Positions 29,598 to 39,111 of a stretch of 42,799 bases of DNA are shown here, piece by piece. Origin of the DNA: Arthrobacter sp. (GTDB taxonomy: Bacteria > Actinomycetota > Actinomycetes > Actinomycetales > Micrococcaceae); NCBI RefSeq assembly GCF_031179385.1, contig NZ_JAPSHV010000009.1, positions 1 to 42,799 of the forward strand, read 5' to 3'. The position numbers and the translations under genes were made by a program. The notes below the pieces were generated by a model. It was not told the origin of the DNA. It did no database searches and saw only the letters and a list, made by a program, of their open reading frames with translations. Positions within the stretch are counted from its first letter, which is position 1, and every line of letters begins with the position of its first letter.

Positions 29598-31036
29598 CTA
29601 TTCAACACCGCCTCTATGAGTCTCTTAGCGTTTGGACTTGTTAGCTGGGCACCCGTCGCGATGTCGACGTCCTGCATAACGATGGAAACCACTACTTCGG
29701 GGTTATCGGCCGGCGCGAAGCCGGTGAACCAGGCATTGTCGCCCTGCTCGGCTACTTCGGCGGTGCCGGTCTTGCCGGCTACCTGTACGCCGGGGACGGC
29801 GGCATTCCGCGCCGTCCCGTTCTCAACCACGTTGACCATCCACTCGGTGATTTGGTCCGCGTTCTCAGCGCTGAGCGATTCCCGATAAACCTCAGGCTCC
29901 GGTTCGTTGATGATGGAAAGATCCGGAGCGCGGACGGCCTTCACCAGATTGGGCTTCATGAGAACGCCGTCGTTCGCGATCGCTGCACTGACCATTGCCA
30001 TCTGTAGCGGCGTGACCGCCACACTGAACTGGCCAATGGCAGACTGAGCCAACTGTGCGTCGTCCAATTCGGTTGGGAACTGACTGCTGGCCACGTCGAC
30101 CGGCATCGTGAAAGATTCACCGAATCCGAAGGCCTGCGCTTGTTCCAGGACGGTTTCCTCGCCAAGTTCCCATGCAATCTGGGCGAAGGGCGTGTTGCAG
30201 GACTGTTCAAGTGCGAATCGGAGGTCCGCGGTATCCCGGGCAGCGCACCCGCCGGTTGTGAAGTTGGGGAGTCCAACGTCGGTTCCCGGAAGAGGAAGGA
30301 CCGGAGGATTCGGGATGGTCGATTCCGCATCGAACTGCCCGGACTCGAGAGCCGCTGCCGCAACGACCAGCTTGAAGACAGAACCTGGAGCAACCAGCGA
30401 CTGGGTGGCCGGGTTGAAGTAGATGGACAGCCCGGGAACCTGCGAGAGTTGGTCGATATTTTCGACGACCAAGGAGGTGTCATGTGCAGCAAGAAGGTTC
30501 GGATCGTAGGACGGCTTGGATACCATCGCGAGAACGTTTCCCGTTGCCGGCTCCAGCACCACGATCGATCCGGTCTGGCCCTCCGGAATCATCTCCCACG
30601 CCAGCTGCTGTATCTGCGGGTCGATGGTCAGCTCGACAGAGGCTCCCTGTGCTTCGGCACCCGAGAAGAGCCGCACCATCTGATCAATGAAGAGGTCGTC
30701 GCTACTGCCGGACAGTTCCTCATTCATGACGTTCTCCAACTGGGTGGAGCCATTGACGAGCGAGAAGAATCCCGTCAGGTGCGCGTACATTTCCGGTTGG
30801 TTGTACGTGCGCTGGTAATTGAACTGGTCGTCGGAGGGCACCGATTCGGCGATAGGGCGACCATCGACGAGGATCGCGCCGCGGTTCTTGCCGTAGTCCT
30901 GAAGAATCGTCCGGGTGTTCCAATCGTTGTTCTCCAGGGCGCTGGCCTGGAAGAACTGAACGTAGGTAAGTGATCCGAGGACCAGCGCGAACATGCTGAT
31001 GGCTACGATCCACGAGCGTCGAATGGCCTGGTTCAT
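29594..31036 (-). CDS. pbpA: Class B penicillin-binding protein (PbpA)
   Basis: Peptidoglycan transpeptidase that works with the RodA/FtsW glycosyltransferase encoded just upstream. 480 residues: one N-terminal membrane span (about 10-29), a dimerisation module, and the transpeptidase domain with S219-V-F-K222 (catalytic serine), S279-C-N281 and K422-T-G424. The SxxK motif reads SVFK rather than the common STFK. The ATG overlaps the rodA stop (ATGA) and the stop overlaps pknA (GTGA). Confidence 0.95.
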   Translation of the reverse strand: MNQAIRRSWIVAISMFALVLGSLTYVQFFQASALENNDWNTRTILQDYGKNRGAILVDGRPIAESVPSDDQFNYQRTYNQPEMYAHLTGFFSLVNGSTQLENVMNEELSGSSDDLFIDQMVRLFSGAEAQGASVELTIDPQIQQLAWEMIPEGQTGSIVVLEPATGNVLAMVSKPSYDPNLLAAHDTSLVVENIDQLSQVPGLSIYFNPATQSLVAPGSVFKLVVAAAALESGQFDAESTIPNPPVLPLPGTDVGLPNFTTGGCAARDTADLRFALEQSCNTPFAQIAWELGEETVLEQAQAFGFGESFTMPVDVASSQFPTELDDAQLAQSAIGQFSVAVTPLQMAMVSAAIANDGVLMKPNLVKAVRAPDLSIINEPEPEVYRESLSAENADQITEWMVNVVENGTARNAAVPGVQVAGKTGTAEVAEQGDNAWFTGFAPADNPEVVVSIVMQDVDIATGAQLTSPNAKRLIEAVLNR

Positions 31037-32445
31037 GCGCTGACCTCCCTGGTGTTATCCGTTACCGGCGAATTACGGTGTTCTTTGCCTTCCGGGAATG
31101 TCTCGCGAATCGGTCCCTTGACTGCCGGTCGACGAGCTGTCTCGGAAATGAGAAGGAGCAGGGCGACGATGATCCAGTTCGCCAGAAGGGACGAACCGCC
31201 GGCTGACATGAAAGGAGTTGTGAGGCCGGTGAGTGGAATAAGCCGGGTCACTCCGCCGATGACGACGAAGCACTGCAGCGCGATGGTGAATGACAGGCCG
31301 CAGGCGAGAAGCTTTCCGAAACCATCTCGTGTTCCGAGCGCGGCCCGGAAACCGCGCGAGATGAGTAGGACGTAAAGCAGCACAATCGCGAACAGACCGA
31401 TCAGACCCAGTTCCTCACCGAGCGCGGCGATGATCATGTCGCTGTTCGCGTATGTCACCAGGTCTGGCCTGCCCTGACCGAGTCCGGTGCCTGCGAGCCC
31501 GCCATTCGCGAGCCCGAACAGGCCCTGAATGACTTGGCCGCTACCGCCCGGGTTTCGATTGAAGACCTCGGGTTCGAAGGCGTTGATCCAGCTGTCGATG
31601 CGTAGCGCTACGTGGCTGAAGAGTTGGAGCGCTACGAATCCGCCGACCGCGATCATTGCCAGGCCGATCAGCACCCAGCTGACCCGGGACGTGGCGACGT
31701 AGATCATGGCCATGAATAGGCCGAAGAACAGGATGGACGAGCCGAGGTCGCGCTGGAAAATCAGGACACCTATGCTCACCAGCCAAGCGGCGACCATAGG
31801 CGCAAGGTCCCGGAATCGGGGAAGCTGCAGCGGACCCAGTTTCTTGCCCGCAAGCAGGATCAGGTCGCGGTTGGTCGAAAGATACCCGGCAAAGAATATA
31901 GCAAGCGTAATCTTCGCAATCTCTCCTGGCTGGAATGTCCCGACCCCAACGTTTATCCAGATGCGGGCACCATTGATCTCCACTCCCAGGGGTGTCAGAG
32001 GGAGCAACAGTAGACCGGCGCTCACGATCAGGGAGATGTAGGTGAACCGGCGCAGGATGCGATGGTCACGAATCACCAGGAGCGTGGCAATCGATACGGC
32101 CATCGCCACTGTGGTCCACAGGAACTGGCTGGGCGCCACCGCCCGAGAGTCGGCCGGCAGAGCGAGATCCAGGCGGTAAATCATCGCCAGCCCGATTCCG
32201 TTCAGCGCGATGACGATTGGAAGCATTACTGGGTCGGCATATTTAGCCCGGAAGCGCAGAACCACGTGGAAGATCAGCGCAAGCGCCGCCAGCGTCCCTC
32301 CTTGGGACCAAAAGGCGGAGTCGAATGGATTCTCTTTGTCGAGGCCGACAAGCCAGTTGGCTCCGATGGCAACGGTGAGGGCCACCAACAATAGGAGAGC
32401 TTCGACATTCCGCCGCGATTTGGGAATTGTCAGGACGTCACTCAT
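31033..32445 (-). CDS. rodA: FtsW/RodA/SpoVE (SEDS) peptidoglycan glycosyltransferase
   Basis: Polytopic SEDS enzyme that polymerises lipid II into glycan strands. 470 residues from the ATG at 32445, chosen because it overlaps the phosphatase stop (ATGA) and has a GGAGGGAG ribosome binding site; an open frame to 32463 is six residues longer. About ten hydrophobic spans. SEDS hallmarks: INGARIWI, FQPGEIAKI, the FQRDLGSS segment, and near the C-terminus IPLTGLTTPFMSAGGSSL. It pairs with pbpA. Confidence 0.95.
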   Translation of the reverse strand: MSDVLTIPKSRRNVEALLLLVALTVAIGANWLVGLDKENPFDSAFWSQGGTLAALALIFHVVLRFRAKYADPVMLPIVIALNGIGLAMIYRLDLALPADSRAVAPSQFLWTTVAMAVSIATLLVIRDHRILRRFTYISLIVSAGLLLLPLTPLGVEINGARIWINVGVGTFQPGEIAKITLAIFFAGYLSTNRDLILLAGKKLGPLQLPRFRDLAPMVAAWLVSIGVLIFQRDLGSSILFFGLFMAMIYVATSRVSWVLIGLAMIAVGGFVALQLFSHVALRIDSWINAFEPEVFNRNPGGSGQVIQGLFGLANGGLAGTGLGQGRPDLVTYANSDMIIAALGEELGLIGLFAIVLLYVLLISRGFRAALGTRDGFGKLLACGLSFTIALQCFVVIGGVTRLIPLTGLTTPFMSAGGSSLLANWIIVALLLLISETARRPAVKGPIRETFPEGKEHRNSPVTDNTREVSA

Positions 32446-34001
32446 TCGATTCTCCCTCCGCACAGGGCAGGTTCCCCTGAATCGGCTTCTGCGCTCGCGG
32501 ACGAGCTGGCGCTTGGCTCAGCACTCGCCGTAGCAGACGCGCGCGCGCTCGGTGAGGGCGAGGGTGACGGAGAGGCCGTCGCAGGCGATGCTGAGCTAGT
32601 CGGCGAGGGACTTGGGGAAGGACTGGGTTCGCTCGCAGGAGGGCAGGGAAGCGCGCGCAATGACTCGCGGAGGTCCGCGACGATCTCTTGGGCATGCTGC
32701 AGATCACTCGCCGCAAGAGTGTTCTCCAGACGGTTGCGCTGGAACTCGGGAAGGCTTGAGACCGGGATGTCAGTTGTCTGGTCGACGTGGCTGAGGGGTA
32801 TCGGTCCCAGAGTCTGCGCAACTCCGTTATAGATGACTACCTTGTTATCGGCGGCTGCGACGTAATACCGCGTTTGGGTCCACATGTACCCCAGGGCGAG
32901 AACCGCGGCGAGGATCAGCGCCATCAGCGCCAGGGCGGCCGGCAGCAGCCATCGGCGGCGACGCGGTGCGGGTTCCTCGTCTGCAGTGTCGTCGTCGGTC
33001 GTCTCTGCAGGGGCAGCCTTGTGCGTCAGCATCATCGCCGCGCGCCGTTCGGTGGATCGTTGCGTAACGATCGGGATTTGTCCGGTCTCGGTCGCGAGTG
33101 CCGCTGAGCCAACGAGCGTGTGGGGTCGGGAGGAGAGGTCTTCCCGGATGACGTCCGCCCTGATCGCGGCTCCAGGGGCTTCTTTCTCAACTGGAGAGGC
33201 GGCAGTGTCTTTTTCTCCCGCAGCTTCCCGAGCGGGCGGTATGGCAGTCAGGGCAGCGGCACGGAGATCGTCGTCGGTGGCCGTGTCCACATCGACGACG
33301 ACAACGGTCACGTTATCCGGAGAACCTCCAGCAAGGGTGAGGTCGACGAGGGTAGTGACGCAGGCGGTCAGGTCCTTTGTCTCCCTCACCACCCGTTCGA
33401 TCGCGGCGTCGCTCAGCACGGCATTCAGCCCGTCCGAGCAGAGGAGCCATCGTTCACCGGGTGTTGCGTCGAAGGTTGTCAGATCCAGTTCCGGACTGGC
33501 ATCGACGTCTCCGAGAACTCGCATCAGGACGTTCTTGTGCGGGTGGATGTCCGCTTCCTCCGGCTTGAGCCGGCCCTCATCGATGAGCCGTTGCACAAAG
33601 GTGTGGTCGACGCTGACCTGCTCGAAGACGTCGTCCTTCAGGCGGTAGGCACGGGAATCGCCGATGTGGGCAAACGAGATCTGCTCACCGTTCAGGAGCA
33701 TCGCGGTGACTGTAGTTCCCATGCCTGCCAACTGTGGGTTGGTGCTCACCAGTTCGGACAGGAGGGAGTTGGCAGTCTGAATTTCGTCCGCCAGGTGGGT
33801 GCCGGCGTCGTCGTCGTAATCCTTGCGGTCAAGGTGCACGAGATCAAGGACCGTTGACGCTGAAGCAATGTTCCCGCCCGCGTGACCGCCCATGCCGTCG
33901 GCAACTACCGCCAGGTAGCGCCCAGCATAGGCGGAGTCGTCATTCTTGGCGCGGACCTTTCCCACATCCGAGCGGGCCGCGAAACGAAAAACCAGGGCCA
34001 T
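32442..34001 (-). CDS. pstP: PP2C-type Ser/Thr phosphatase PstP
   Basis: Reverses PknA/PknB phosphorylation. 519 residues: metal-binding PP2C motifs RAKNDDS (D21/D22), ADGMGGHAGG (D35), SD190G and SPDN (D229); a polar linker; one membrane span (about 351-373); then an extracytoplasmic region ending in a Ser/Pro/Ala-rich tail (about 456-507) that is low complexity. The ATG is four bases after the fhaB stop, and the stop overlaps rodA. The phosphatase between the Fha genes and rodA is a conserved order. Confidence 0.95.
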   Translation of the reverse strand: MALVFRFAARSDVGKVRAKNDDSAYAGRYLAVVADGMGGHAGGNIASASTVLDLVHLDRKDYDDDAGTHLADEIQTANSLLSELVSTNPQLAGMGTTVTAMLLNGEQISFAHIGDSRAYRLKDDVFEQVSVDHTFVQRLIDEGRLKPEEADIHPHKNVLMRVLGDVDASPELDLTTFDATPGERWLLCSDGLNAVLSDAAIERVVRETKDLTACVTTLVDLTLAGGSPDNVTVVVVDVDTATDDDLRAAALTAIPPAREAAGEKDTAASPVEKEAPGAAIRADVIREDLSSRPHTLVGSAALATETGQIPIVTQRSTERRAAMMLTHKAAPAETTDDDTADEEPAPRRRRWLLPAALALMALILAAVLALGYMWTQTRYYVAAADNKVVIYNGVAQTLGPIPLSHVDQTTDIPVSSLPEFQRNRLENTLAASDLQHAQEIVADLRESLRALPCPPASEPSPSPSPSPTSSASPATASPSPSPSPSARASATASAEPSASSSASAEADSGEPALCGGRIE

Positions 34002-34005
34002 GGGT

Positions 34006-34482
34006 CTATGGCCTCAATTCAATGACCGTCTTACCGATCCGAACTGGTACTCCGGGTTCTACCGGCAGCGCGCGGGTCAGTTGGTTCCCGGCGAGGTAAG
34101 TCCCGTTTGTTGATCCCAAATCTTCTATGAACCACCGGCTGCCTTGCGGGAACAGTCGGGCGTGGCGGCCGGAGGCATAGTCGTCCTCCAGGACGAGGGT
34201 CGCTTCTTGTGCGCGACCAAGGAGGATGGGGCTGGAGGTCAGGTCCAGGGAGGTGCCCCTCAGGGGACCTTCCGTGACAACGAGGCGTCGTGCCTGTGCC
34301 TTGGCGGGAGGCTCGTCAACAAGTTCCGGGTTTTTGCGCGCTTCCCGGGCCGAAGGGGCGCCGGTCCGGTTGCGGAGACCGACGACGAGGTCGCGACGGA
34401 GCGCGCTGACGACGCTAAGCACGAGAATCCAGATCAGCAGGAGAAAGCCGTATCTCAACAGCGTTACGGTCAAATCACTCAT
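34006..34482 (-). CDS. fhaB: FHA-domain membrane protein FhaB (FipA-like)
   Basis: 158 residues: one N-terminal membrane span (about 6-28), then a forkhead-associated domain that binds phosphothreonine, with R90, S104-G-R-H107 and GSTNGTYL around N126. Its mycobacterial counterpart links kinase signalling to septal proteins. The ATG overlaps the fhaA stop (ATGA). Confidence 0.93.
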   Translation of the reverse strand: MSDLTVTLLRYGFLLLIWILVLSVVSALRRDLVVGLRNRTGAPSAREARKNPELVDEPPAKAQARRLVVTEGPLRGTSLDLTSSPILLGRAQEATLVLEDDYASGRHARLFPQGSRWFIEDLGSTNGTYLAGNQLTRALPVEPGVPVRIGKTVIELRP

Positions 34483-35207
34483 GCTTGGCGGCCACCGTTC
34501 TGCACGGGAACAAGTCGGAAAGTCATGCGTGTGCGGCCCATGGTGATCACGGACCCGTCAGTCAGCTCAGCCTCGCCCTGAACCCGCTGGCCGTTCACGT
34601 AGCTGCCGTTCGTCGAGCCCAGGTCCACCGCGCGCGACTGTCCCTGGTCGGTGTGGATCTCGAGGTGGCGTCGGGACACGCCAGTGTCATCGATCAGGAT
34701 GTCCGCCTCTGACGAGCGGCCGAGCAGTATCGATCCGGCGTGTAGGGAATAACGTTGACCGTCGAGTTCAAGCACCGGCTGGTAGCGCGTGGGCTGACGT
34801 CGGGGCGCATTGGGAGCGGCCGGGCGCTGGGATGACTGCTTCTCGGTGGCGGAATCAATTTCAAACACCCCGGGCTTCAGGTTCGAGTCGCGGGTGAATG
34901 AAACGCGGACCGGGCCGTGCAGGGTGTAATGCTGGCTGTTGACGTGCTTGATGACGACGTCACACAGTTCCTCGGCCAGCGGCGCTCCCCATTCCTGGGC
35001 TAGTGCGAAGTCGGGATCCGACAGACGCGCGGTGAAAACATTCGGTGCAAGGGTGCGTCCCTGGGCAAGCGTCAACGACTTGTTGTCCAACTCCCGGCGG
35101 AGTGCACTGGCAATTTCGACGGGTTGTACCTGTGAGCGCGAACCGGTGGAGAAGGCACCACGGACCATCTTTTCGAGTCCGCGCTCGACGTTATCCAAAA
35201 TGCCCAT
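34479..35207 (-). CDS. fhaA: FhaA: DUF3662 plus FHA domain
   Basis: 242 residues. The N-terminal DUF3662 domain (1 to about 118) begins MGILDNVERGLEKMVRGAF as usual. A short linker follows, then an FHA domain with R164, S178-R-R-H181 and DLGSTNGSYVNG around N200. The M. tuberculosis protein binds the phosphorylated pseudokinase domain of MviN (MurJ). First gene of the seven-gene operon; the ATG has AGGAGG six bases upstream. Confidence 0.95.
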   Translation of the reverse strand: MGILDNVERGLEKMVRGAFSTGSRSQVQPVEIASALRRELDNKSLTLAQGRTLAPNVFTARLSDPDFALAQEWGAPLAEELCDVVIKHVNSQHYTLHGPVRVSFTRDSNLKPGVFEIDSATEKQSSQRPAAPNAPRRQPTRYQPVLELDGQRYSLHAGSILLGRSSEADILIDDTGVSRRHLEIHTDQGQSRAVDLGSTNGSYVNGQRVQGEAELTDGSVITMGRTRMTFRLVPVQNGGRQA

Positions 35208-35483
35208 GTTCTACCTCCTCACCTGCGTTTTTGATTGCCCGAATGCGCTCGCACGAAAGCGCGCGGAGGCGAGCCGGGCGGCTGCTGTCTTGTTTCGATA
35301 CTACTGGGACGTCCCCTAAATGGCCTTAACCGGGCATCCTGCCCGTCGATAACATTCAACGTTTTGTTCGGCTGCAAAGTTGCGGTGGGTGCCGCAGCTC
35401 ACACGTTTAGGTGTTTCGGCACGGCTCCGTTATGCTTGTTTCTGCTGATTCGAAGGATTCTTGTAACGGTCCTTGCTCAATAT
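35208..35483. other. Divergent intergenic region, fhaA operon and tRNA-Leu
   Basis: 276 bp without a gene. It must hold the promoter of the seven-gene fhaA-pknB operon. A minus-strand TAGTAT (35298-35303) fits a -10 element but has no clear -35. For tRNA-Leu a plus-strand TATGCT (35431-35436) is a possible -10 with TTAGGT 18 bases upstream. Nothing else recognisable. Confidence 0.35.
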
Positions 35484-35569
35484 GCGCGAGTGGCGGAACG
35501 GCAGACGCGCTGGCTTCAGGTGCCAGTATCCGAAAGGGTGTGGGGGTTCAAATCCCCCCTCGCGCACCA
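35484..35569 (+). tRNA. tRNA-Leu (CAG)
   Basis: 86 nt including an encoded CCA (35567-35569). Acceptor GCGCGAG with CTCGCGC, anticodon stem CTGGC/GCCAG around TTCAGGT (anticodon CAG), a long variable arm (TATCCGAAAGGGTG region) as expected of tRNA-Leu, and T-arm GGGGG-TTCAAAT-CCCCC. A terminator follows at once. Confidence 0.97.
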
Positions 35570-35574
35570 GAGTG

Positions 35575-35607
35575 AATGCCCCGGCCTCAGGTCGGGGCAT
35601 TTTCTTT
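35575..35607 (+). terminator. Intrinsic terminator after tRNA-Leu
   Basis: Nine-base stem AATGCCCCG (35575-35583) with CGGGGCATT (35593-35601), nine-base loop, followed by a T-rich run to 35607. Confidence 0.9.
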
Positions 35608-35667
35608 GTCCTCTTCGGTGGCCCATCCTGGGTAGCGGCGGTTGCCAGTCGGGCGCCTCAACGCAAG

Positions 35668-38600
35668 TCAGCGAAAGTCCCGGGACTTGGTTGTGGCTTT
35701 GAGCCGTAGGACCTCGAACTTGTCGGCGACCAGGTTCACGACTCCTTCGTTTGACCGTTCCAGCACACCCCGAACGAGCACGCTGCTGGCCTCCCGGGCG
35801 ATCCGCCGATACCGTTGCCACACCCCCACCGAGCAGATGACATTCACCAGACCGGTTTCGTCTTCAAGGTTCATGAAGGTGATGCCGCTGGCCGTGGCAG
35901 GGCGCTGGCGGTGTGTGACAACCCCACCAACCTCAACCCGCCGACCGGACTCCGCGGAAAGGAGGTCCGCGGCTGTCAGTGCTCCCCGGCGTCGTAATGT
36001 GGGCCGGACGTGGCGCACCGGGTGGTCATCTGTGGTGATTCCGGTGGACCACAGGTCCGCTGCAACGCGGTCGACGTCCGTTAGATCCGGAAACAGGGGC
36101 GGCTGAATGTACACCGTGGTGCCGTTGATCTGGCCTTCGCGTTCGGTGGAGGCTGGTCCGGCATGCCAGAGAGCCTCCCGCTGGGAGAGCCCCATTGAGT
36201 CAAAAGCTCCGGCTGCTGCCAATGCTTCAAGCTGGTTGGAGTTCAGCTCGGTTCGGCGTGCCAGGTCGCCCATATTCTTGAACGGGCCGTTGGCTTCGCG
36301 CTCCTCGACGATGGCTTGCGCAAGCTTCTTGCCGATTGACTGGACGCTGTCCAGCCCCAGCCGAACTGCATAGTTTCCGTCCCGGCGATGGGCAGTTGAA
36401 TCAAAGGGAACAGAGCGATCGAACTTACCTACGGGAGGTTGATGAAACGCAAGGCACTCGTCCGTGCCTGTGGTCCCCGTGCCGGTGGAGTCATGTTCAA
36501 GATCCGCATGGGTTCCGGAGAGCAGAATGTCCGGACGAAGTACCGTGACGCCGTGCCGGCGGGCATCGGCCACCAGGGTCTGGGGAGAGTAGAAGCCCAT
36601 CGGTTGCGCCCGGAGGAGGGAGGCCAGGAAAGCCCCCGGATAGTGAAGCCTTAGCCAGGCGCTGGCGTAGACCAGCAGAGCGAAGCTGATTGAGTGGCTC
36701 TCTGCGAACCCGAAGTTGGCGAACGCCTGGATCTTCCGATACACGGAGTCGGCAACCTCCCCGGTGATCCCATTGGACTTCATACCCTCGTACAACTTCT
36801 CCTTCAGGGAGTCGATCCGCTCAAGCCCACGTTTGGAACCCATCGCGCGACGCAGCTGGTCTGCGTCGGCACCCGAGCAGTTGCCGACCACCATCGCCAT
36901 TTGCATGAGCTGTTCCTGGAAGAGCGGCACGCCGAGTGTGCGTTTCAGAACCGGTATCAGCTTGGGATGGAGATAGCTCTCTTCCTCCTCGCCCAGTTTC
37001 CGCTTGATGTAAGGGTGAACTGCGCCGCCCTGAATGGGACCGGGGCGAACCAGTGCAACTTCGATCACCAGGTCGTAGAAGCGCCGGGGTTGCAGCCGCG
37101 GCAGCATCCCCATCTGGGCGCGGCTTTCCACCTGGAACACTCCGATGGAATCCGCGAAGCACAGCTGGTCGTACACACCCTGCTCTTCCCGCGGCAGGGT
37201 GTGCAGTGTCCATGCCTCACCGAAGTGTTTTTTGACCAGGTCGAAGTTGTACTGAATGGCAGCCATGATGCCGAGCCCCAACAGGTCGAACTTCACCAAA
37301 CCCATCCAGGCGCAGTCATCCTTGTCCCACTGCAGGACGGTGCGCCCGTCCATGCGCCCATGCTCAATGGGACAGACCTCGCCGATAGGGCGGTCAGTGA
37401 GCACCATGCCTCCGGAGTGAATCCCCATGTGGCGGGGGAACTTCAGCACGCCCTGTGCCAGCTCCACCACCGGCTGTGGAATGTCATGGTCATCGCTGGA
37501 CACCAGAGCGCCCCAGCGCTCCACCTGTTTGGACCACGCGTCCTGCTGCCCGGGGCTGTGTCCGAGTGCTTTGGCCATGTCGCGGACCGCGAACTTGGGC
37601 CTGTACGTGATGACATTGGCGACCTGTGCCGCATTGAACCGGCCGTACTTGTTATAGACGTACTGGATGACCTCCTCGCGGCGGTCGGAGTCGAAGTCAA
37701 CGTCGATGTCCGGTTCCTCATCCCGCAAGCTGGAAAGGAAACGTTCGAACGGGAGGTCATACAGGATGGAATCCACCGCTGTGATCTCCAGGAGGTAGCA
37801 CACAGCTGAATTCGCCGCCGAGCCGCGGCCCTGGCAGAGAATTCCCCGCCCGCGGGCAAACTGGACCAGGTCGTGCACGATCAGGAAATAGCCCGGGAAG
37901 TCCTTCTCTTCAATAACGCGCAGTTCCTTCTCAATGCGCTCGTGAACATCGGTGCGGCCGGCGTAAAACTTCGCGGCCCCTTCCCAGACAAGTTTCCTCA
38001 GCCAGCTCATCTGGGTGTGGCCTTCCGGCAGGTTCAGTTTGGGCAATCCTGGCTTGACGCTGCTGAGCCGGAACGAAAGGTCATCGGCAAGATCCACCGT
38101 CCGCGCCACCGCTCCCGGGTAGGCGGCGAAGCGGGCGGCCATTTCCGCGCCGCTACGAAGGTGGGCAGAGCCCGACGCCGGCAGCCACCCATTCATGTCA
38201 TCAAGTGACCTGCGTGCGCGGACGGCGGCGACGGCGGTAGCAAGCCGGTGCTGTTCCGGCACCGCAAAATGCACATTGTTGGTGGCGACGACAGGCAATC
38301 TAAGCCGGGAAGCTATATCCCAAAGGGCGTCATTGTGCGCACTGTCCAGTGGGTTGCCGTGGTCGTAGAGTTCGACGGCGACATTACCCGCGCCGAACAG
38401 GTCCACCAGGAGCCGGGTTTCCTGTTCCGCATCCTCGACGCTTCCATTGAGGAGCGCGTGCCGAACGGATCCTTTACGGCAACCCGTCAGGATCATCCAA
38501 TTGTTATCTGCCCTGCCGGCGAGTTCGGAAAGGTTGTACCGGGGCTTTCCCTTCTCTGCCTCCGGTTTCAGCTGTGCTTCGGTGATCGCCGCGGCCAGCC

Positions 38601-39072
38601 GATGGTAGCCTTCAGCGCCGCGGGCCAGAACGAGCAGATGCCGACCTTCCGGATCTGGTTCCCCATTCTGGGGTTTGCTCAGTTCCAGTGATAGCTCGGT
38701 GCCGTAGACCGTGGATAGCCCGGGGTGTTTCTCCGCCGCTTCAGCGAGGTGCACCACACCGTAGAGGCCGTCATGATCGGTCAGCGCCAGCCCATGGAGT
38801 CGCAGGCGGTGGGCTTCCTCAACGAGCTGCTCGGGGCTAGCTGCGCCGTCAAGGAAACTGAAGTTTGAGTGTGCATGCAGCTCGGCGTAGGGCACCACGG
38901 GACCCGCCGCTACAGGCTCGGGTTCCTCCGGCGGCGAATATGGATGCCGTTTAAGTGACCACGCAGGGCTATCACCCCCGTCTGCTCCCAAGGGAGGGGA
39001 ACCGGGGCGGCGGCGGTCGGAAAGGGTTCGTTCGAACTCCGACCAGGAAATAGGGGGATTATTGAAACCCAT
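35668..39072 (-). CDS. dnaE2: Error-prone DNA polymerase DnaE2
   Basis: C-family polymerase that carries out damage-induced mutagenesis with ImuA' and ImuB. 1134 residues: an N-terminal PHP domain starting YAELHAHSNFSFLDG (H66, H68) and the polymerase core with catalytic aspartates D457 and D459 in PDIDVDFDSDRRE and D596 in GLVKFDLLGL. A helix-hairpin-helix region and a C-terminal OB fold (GGVVTHRQRPATASGITFMNL) follow. The order PHP-polymerase-OB and the length fit DnaE2 rather than the replicative DnaE1. The ATG lies 39 bp after imuB in one SOS operon. Confidence 0.96.
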   Translation of the reverse strand: MGFNNPPISWSEFERTLSDRRRPGSPPLGADGGDSPAWSLKRHPYSPPEEPEPVAAGPVVPYAELHAHSNFSFLDGAASPEQLVEEAHRLRLHGLALTDHDGLYGVVHLAEAAEKHPGLSTVYGTELSLELSKPQNGEPDPEGRHLLVLARGAEGYHRLAAAITEAQLKPEAEKGKPRYNLSELAGRADNNWMILTGCRKGSVRHALLNGSVEDAEQETRLLVDLFGAGNVAVELYDHGNPLDSAHNDALWDIASRLRLPVVATNNVHFAVPEQHRLATAVAAVRARRSLDDMNGWLPASGSAHLRSGAEMAARFAAYPGAVARTVDLADDLSFRLSSVKPGLPKLNLPEGHTQMSWLRKLVWEGAAKFYAGRTDVHERIEKELRVIEEKDFPGYFLIVHDLVQFARGRGILCQGRGSAANSAVCYLLEITAVDSILYDLPFERFLSSLRDEEPDIDVDFDSDRREEVIQYVYNKYGRFNAAQVANVITYRPKFAVRDMAKALGHSPGQQDAWSKQVERWGALVSSDDHDIPQPVVELAQGVLKFPRHMGIHSGGMVLTDRPIGEVCPIEHGRMDGRTVLQWDKDDCAWMGLVKFDLLGLGIMAAIQYNFDLVKKHFGEAWTLHTLPREEQGVYDQLCFADSIGVFQVESRAQMGMLPRLQPRRFYDLVIEVALVRPGPIQGGAVHPYIKRKLGEEEESYLHPKLIPVLKRTLGVPLFQEQLMQMAMVVGNCSGADADQLRRAMGSKRGLERIDSLKEKLYEGMKSNGITGEVADSVYRKIQAFANFGFAESHSISFALLVYASAWLRLHYPGAFLASLLRAQPMGFYSPQTLVADARRHGVTVLRPDILLSGTHADLEHDSTGTGTTGTDECLAFHQPPVGKFDRSVPFDSTAHRRDGNYAVRLGLDSVQSIGKKLAQAIVEEREANGPFKNMGDLARRTELNSNQLEALAAAGAFDSMGLSQREALWHAGPASTEREGQINGTTVYIQPPLFPDLTDVDRVAADLWSTGITTDDHPVRHVRPTLRRRGALTAADLLSAESGRRVEVGGVVTHRQRPATASGITFMNLEDETGLVNVICSVGVWQRYRRIAREASSVLVRGVLERSNEGVVNLVADKFEVLRLKATTKSRDFR

Positions 39073-39111
39073 CAGGGCTCCCCCAGCCGTAAGGGTACGG
39101 ATCCTTGCGAC